From assembly GCA_012512495.1 (NCBI GenBank), contig JAAZEC010000146.1:1-8554 (forward strand): 8,554 nucleotides of DNA, read 5' to 3'. The translations under genes and the position numbers were made by a program. The notes under the pieces were generated by a model. The model searched no databases. It was not told the DNA's origin and saw only the letters and a program-made list of their open reading frames with translations. This stretch comes from Erysipelothrix sp. GTDB taxonomy: Bacteria; Bacillota_I; Bacilli_A; Erysipelotrichales; Erysipelotrichaceae. The first letter of the stretch is position 1, and every line of letters begins with the position of its first letter. This document shows, piece by piece, positions 5,596 through 8,554 of the stretch.

Positions 5596-6930
5596 TTATA
5601 GACGTTTGGCAACAATGATATCCACTACTTCTTTTACAAATAAGTCACAGATTTCTTGGCTTTCGGCCTCAACCATGACTCTCACTAAAGGTTCAGTGCC
5701 CGATGGACGTACCAACAGGCGACCCGTTTTGCCTAAACGATGATCTATTTCTGACATTTTTCTTCTAACATCCACATCGCTTAGCGCCGTTTCCTTATCA
5801 TTCACCCGAACATTCTTAAGTGTCTGAGGATAAATGACTAAATCACGTGCCAAATCATGGAGTGATTGTTTCGTCGAAGCCACAACTTCTGAGAGTTTCA
5901 AGGCAGTCAAAACACCATCTCCCGTCGAAGCATGTTTCTTAAAGATAATGTGGCCGGACTGTTCTCCACCAAGCATACCATCTTTACTGAGCATTGCCTC
6001 ATAGACATATTTGTCACCCACGCGGGTTACTTCTGTTTTAAATTTTAACTCTTCCCATTTTCTGAAGAGACCTAAGTTAGCCATGACGGTCGTCACGATT
6101 AAATCGTTGTTCAACTCACCCTGATCACGCATAAAATTACCACAGATGTACAAGGTCTTGTCCCCATCAATTAGCTCACCCGTATGGTCTACCGCGATAC
6201 AGCGATCCGCATCACCATCAAAAGCAAAGCCCATATCGGCCTTTTCTTCCTTGACCTTCTCAATCAAGGACTGAGGGTGTGTCGAACCACACTCAACATT
6301 GATGTTGAGTCCATCCGGTTGATCGTGCATGACGATGACATCCGCTTCAAGCATCTCAAAAGCACGCTTTGCAGTCGTAACTGAGGCCCCATTGGCACAA
6401 TCAAGGACTACTTTATAACCCTTGAGGCTCGTGCTCACGGACTCTTTCAAGTGTAACAGATACTTCTCAAGTGCCTCTGGTTCATGAGTGATCAAACCAA
6501 TTTCTGCGTTATCAGGAAGGATAAGCTCAGCTCTACCTTCTAGATGGCGTTCGATTTGTTGTTCGATTTCCTCCGCAATCTTTTCTCCCTCTTCATTAAA
6601 CAGCTTGATACCATTGTCGTAAAAAGGGTTATGGCTCGCAGTAATCATGATACCGGCATTGGCCGACGAGTTCTTGGTGGCGTGTGCCAACATTGGCGTT
6701 GGGCAGACATCTAATAGTCCGACATGACAGCCGTAGGCACTCAATCCGGCAGCGATGGCCGCTTCAAACATTCCAGAAGAGAGACGGGTGTCTTTGCCGA
6801 TTAAGACGGTCGGCTTGCTGATGGTTTGTTTCAACAAATTCCCAAAGGCAGCCCCAACTTTGAACGCCTGTAAGGCGGTAAGTGATTCGTTTGCTTTTCC
6901 ACGAAAGCCGTCAGTTCCAAAATATTTCAT
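5596..6930 (-). CDS. glmM: Phosphoglucosamine mutase
   Basis: GlmM interconverts glucosamine-6-phosphate and glucosamine-1-phosphate, supplying UDP-GlcNAc for peptidoglycan; it acts in the cytoplasm. The 444-residue protein has the usual length and all alpha-phosphohexomutase motifs. These are YFGTDGFRG at the N-terminus, TASHNP (97-102) with the phosphorylated Ser99, the metal loop DGDADR with Asp238, Asp240 and Asp242, the sugar loop GGEQSGH (321-327), and the phosphate-binding loop RPSGTEP (408-414). It starts 3 bases after the cdaR stop, with GAGGAG (6937-6942) 6 bases upstream. In other Firmicutes GlmM binds CdaA and inhibits c-di-AMP synthesis, and the conserved cdaA-cdaR-glmM order reflects this. 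glmS, which sometimes follows, is absent here; a response-regulator gene takes that place. Confidence 0.97.
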   Translation of the reverse strand: MKYFGTDGFRGKANESLTALQAFKVGAAFGNLLKQTISKPTVLIGKDTRLSSGMFEAAIAAGLSAYGCHVGLLDVCPTPMLAHATKNSSANAGIMITASHNPFYDNGIKLFNEEGEKIAEEIEQQIERHLEGRAELILPDNAEIGLITHEPEALEKYLLHLKESVSTSLKGYKVVLDCANGASVTTAKRAFEMLEADVIVMHDQPDGLNINVECGSTHPQSLIEKVKEEKADMGFAFDGDADRCIAVDHTGELIDGDKTLYICGNFMRDQGELNNDLIVTTVMANLGLFRKWEELKFKTEVTRVGDKYVYEAMLSKDGMLGGEQSGHIIFKKHASTGDGVLTALKLSEVVASTKQSLHDLARDLVIYPQTLKNVRVNDKETALSDVDVRRKMSEIDHRLGKTGRLLVRPSGTEPLVRVMVEAESQEICDLFVKEVVDIIVAKRL

Positions 6931-6933
6931 TCA

Positions 6934-8274
6934 TTACTCCTCTACATCAATAAAGATGGTTGTTTTTGCTAATTCATAGACCACAAATGGTGAAGGACCA
7001 CTAACCTGAACACTGACTTCCTGCGCTCCAGGTTCTACTTGTCTCATATCAATCGAGACACGTACCTGACTCAAATCGATGGTATCAATCATTGCCTGCG
7101 AACCCCGAAGGATGACGTCCATCAGTTCGTCTTCCTCATTCGCAAACGTAATAGTGTAGTTATGAGTGTTATTCTCAAAGAAGACCCTGGCATTTTCAAC
7201 CGTATAGTCGATTTTCTCAGCCAGCTTGATACTGATTTGAGTACGCTCGGTATCCGCTGCCCTAATTCCCTGTGGCAAGCTGATCGAATGGACAATCTGT
7301 GTTTCATCATTAACTAGCGATGCTGCGTTTATCGGTATTTCTAACGATTGAATCGAAGCAAGTACATCCTCTGGACCATACAATGTTATTCTCTCCGTAT
7401 CCATCGTGTAACTGGCAATGGCCTTGTTGTCGGGAATCTCACCAATGACATTCAGGACTAGAGGTACCTGCTTATTAGGTGAAGTCACTTCTACTTTAGC
7501 CGTGACTGTTTCAGGAATGATATCGATATTCATTTGTTCGCCCTTTTGATTGTAAGCAACAAGGGTCGCCTCTGTTTCAAAAGTCTCGCTCTGGTTAGCC
7601 ACATCGATTAAGGCTTTAATGTGTGAAATCTGGCTAATGGTCTCTTGAGAGGCTTGAACCACGACAATGCTTTCATTGAAGGTCGGCTCACCAAGAACAT
7701 ATTCATTGGATAGTTGGTTTGTATTAATAAAATCATACCCAAAAGTAAACTCAGAAGATATCTTGCGTCGAATCGTGACTTCCGCACTCGAAGGCGACAA
7801 GACCACTCTCACCCTTGGAGAAAAGTCCGTCGGACTCAGATTAACAATGTGGACTCCTTCAGTAAGACCAATCAAGTCAATCACAACCGAATAATTGCCC
7901 TGGTTACGGATAGTCGTAAGATCGACAAACTCACCTTGGACAATCGCGTTAACACTTTCGGGTACTCCTGTGATTTCGTAAAGGTCATCATTCGCGAGTA
8001 CCTCTACCTCAATATTATTGATTTCAATGCTGGAGCGGACCGATGACGTAATCTGTTCGCTCGAAGATACCATAAAGAACAGAGCAATCGCGACAAAGAG
8101 CGAAACATAGGCACCATACTTTTCTTTAAAAAATAGGCGGTCGATCATATTGGAAAAGAAGTGTGTTATCCGTCTGAAAAAACTCCCAATCCGTTTCGAG
8201 AATCTTTTAACCTTATTGCTTTGCTCCGCGATTGTTTTCGCTAATTCTACTTTTTCTTCAGGTTTTTTACTCAT
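6934..8274 (-). CDS. cdaR: CdaR (YbbR-domain) regulator of the diadenylate cyclase CdaA
   Basis: This 446-residue protein has one transmembrane segment (about 53-71) and an extracytoplasmic part of about 375 residues that is beta-rich and appears to hold four YbbR repeats (roughly 85-165, 170-250, 258-340 and 350-440). CdaR binds CdaA in the membrane and modulates c-di-AMP synthesis in Bacillus and Listeria. The order cdaA-cdaR-glmM supports the call. The first 52 residues are unusual: a lysine/arginine-rich, partly amphipathic cytoplasmic segment (KVKRFSKRIGSFFRRI) precedes the membrane anchor, whereas the B. subtilis protein, as I recall, starts almost directly with the anchor. I chose the ATG at 8274, which has GGAGG (8284-8288) at 9-base spacing. 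An in-frame GTG at 8283 touches that Shine-Dalgarno and is unlikely. The first 8 bases overlap the end of cdaA. Confidence 0.92.
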   Translation of the reverse strand: MSKKPEEKVELAKTIAEQSNKVKRFSKRIGSFFRRITHFFSNMIDRLFFKEKYGAYVSLFVAIALFFMVSSSEQITSSVRSSIEINNIEVEVLANDDLYEITGVPESVNAIVQGEFVDLTTIRNQGNYSVVIDLIGLTEGVHIVNLSPTDFSPRVRVVLSPSSAEVTIRRKISSEFTFGYDFINTNQLSNEYVLGEPTFNESIVVVQASQETISQISHIKALIDVANQSETFETEATLVAYNQKGEQMNIDIIPETVTAKVEVTSPNKQVPLVLNVIGEIPDNKAIASYTMDTERITLYGPEDVLASIQSLEIPINAASLVNDETQIVHSISLPQGIRAADTERTQISIKLAEKIDYTVENARVFFENNTHNYTITFANEEDELMDVILRGSQAMIDTIDLSQVRVSIDMRQVEPGAQEVSVQVSGPSPFVVYELAKTTIFIDVEE

Positions 8275-8554
8275 CTTCTTCACCCTCCGACTTTTGCTTG
8301 TTTTTTAGTACATCAGCGATTGAGACATCCGAAAAATCATCTTCCAGTTTCTTGTTAATCTCTGGATTGATAAAAGAGAACTCCGGCTTAGGTTCCGTGC
8401 TAGCCACTTTAATTTGAATAACCAGCTCCAGAAACTCCCTGAGTGTCTTCTCATCAACCAAGGTCAATTTGCTTTCTTGGGCAATCGAGATGGAACCCGT
8501 CTCTTCAGACACGACGATCGTAATGGAATCCGTGATTTCGGAAATACCCACGGC
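8267..8554 (-). CDS. cdaA: Diadenylate cyclase CdaA, C-terminal part (5' end cut by window edge)
   Basis: The last 95 codons are present; the gene enters from the right edge. The first visible residues, AVGISEITDSITIVVSEETG, are the end of the DAC domain, directly after where the RHR motif should be, so the catalytic motifs and the N-terminal membrane segments lie outside the window. CdaA condenses two ATP to c-di-AMP, a messenger controlling potassium and osmolyte uptake and cell-wall homeostasis. After SEETG there are about 75 residues, some 30 more than I recall for B. subtilis CdaA. The final stretch is strongly acidic (EDDFSD, ending SEGEEDE). The stop codon overlaps the start of cdaR, as expected for this operon, and the next genes are cdaR and glmM. 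Confidence 0.93.
   Translation of the reverse strand, partial: AVGISEITDSITIVVSEETGSISIAQESKLTLVDEKTLREFLELVIQIKVASTEPKPEFSFINPEINKKLEDDFSDVSIADVLKNKQKSEGEEDE
8284..8288 (-). promoter_or_regulatory. Ribosome binding site that fixes the cdaR start at 8274
   Basis: GGAGG lies 9 bases before the ATG at 8274 and directly abuts the in-frame GTG at 8283. This spacing favours the ATG. The site lies within the last codons of cdaA, so the two genes are likely coupled in translation. Confidence 0.75.

Noticed and set aside
5598..5640. Possible promoter (CTATAA-like -10) at the end of glmM for the response regulator
   Set aside because: No credible -35 box at suitable spacing, and transcription would start within the ribosome binding site.
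8275..8283. GTG at 8283 as start of cdaR
   Set aside because: It touches the GGAGG motif with no spacer; the ATG at 8274 is 9 bases away.

Overview
The window looks like the chromosome of a low-to-moderate GC Bacillota (Firmicute). The signs are the cdaA-cdaR-glmM gene order, strong AGGAGG-type ribosome binding sites, textbook sigma-A promoters, a CsoR-type copper repressor with its operator, and a two-component pair that resembles Bacillus CssRS. TGA occurs only as a stop codon. Several proteins have an Erysipelotrichia-like flavour, but I cannot place the organism below phylum with confidence. The window is gene-dense, no gap exceeds about 85 bases, and I saw no mobile element, RNA gene or CRISPR array.

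Layout. At the left edge (1-258, minus) is a copper-sensor gene, csoR, cut by the window end. Its sigma-A promoter and GC-rich operator lie in 272-325, on top of the terminator of the next gene. Then come deoD (purine nucleoside phosphorylase, 342-1052, minus) with its own promoter, and a NUDIX hydrolase (1125-1727, minus). A divergent promoter region (1728-1807) leads into a plus-strand operon with overlapping cistrons: an unrecognised 128-residue protein (1808-2194), a short NfeD-family membrane protein (2191-2640) and an SPFH/stomatin-like protein (2633-3538). This operon converges on a second, minus-strand operon at a symmetrical hairpin (3545-3578). The second operon runs right to left: cdaA (cut by the right edge), cdaR, glmM, an OmpR-family response regulator and a CssS-like sensor kinase. 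Its cistrons overlap or are separated by 3 to 14 bases.

How the genes may work together. CdaA makes c-di-AMP, CdaR is its membrane-bound regulator, and GlmM makes glucosamine-1-phosphate for peptidoglycan and is known in other Firmicutes to bind and inhibit CdaA. Here a secretion-stress-like two-component system follows directly on the same transcript. Immediately beyond the shared terminator is an NfeD/SPFH pair, a module associated with membrane organisation and quality control. The neighbourhood therefore reads as a cell-envelope homeostasis region. That reading is an inference from gene order and family knowledge.

The points most worth a second look are: the two-component system fused to the c-di-AMP/GlmM operon; the oppositely charged tails of CdaA and CdaR, encoded next to each other; the internally duplicated, AbrB-like pattern in the unrecognised protein; and the copper promoter nested inside a terminator.
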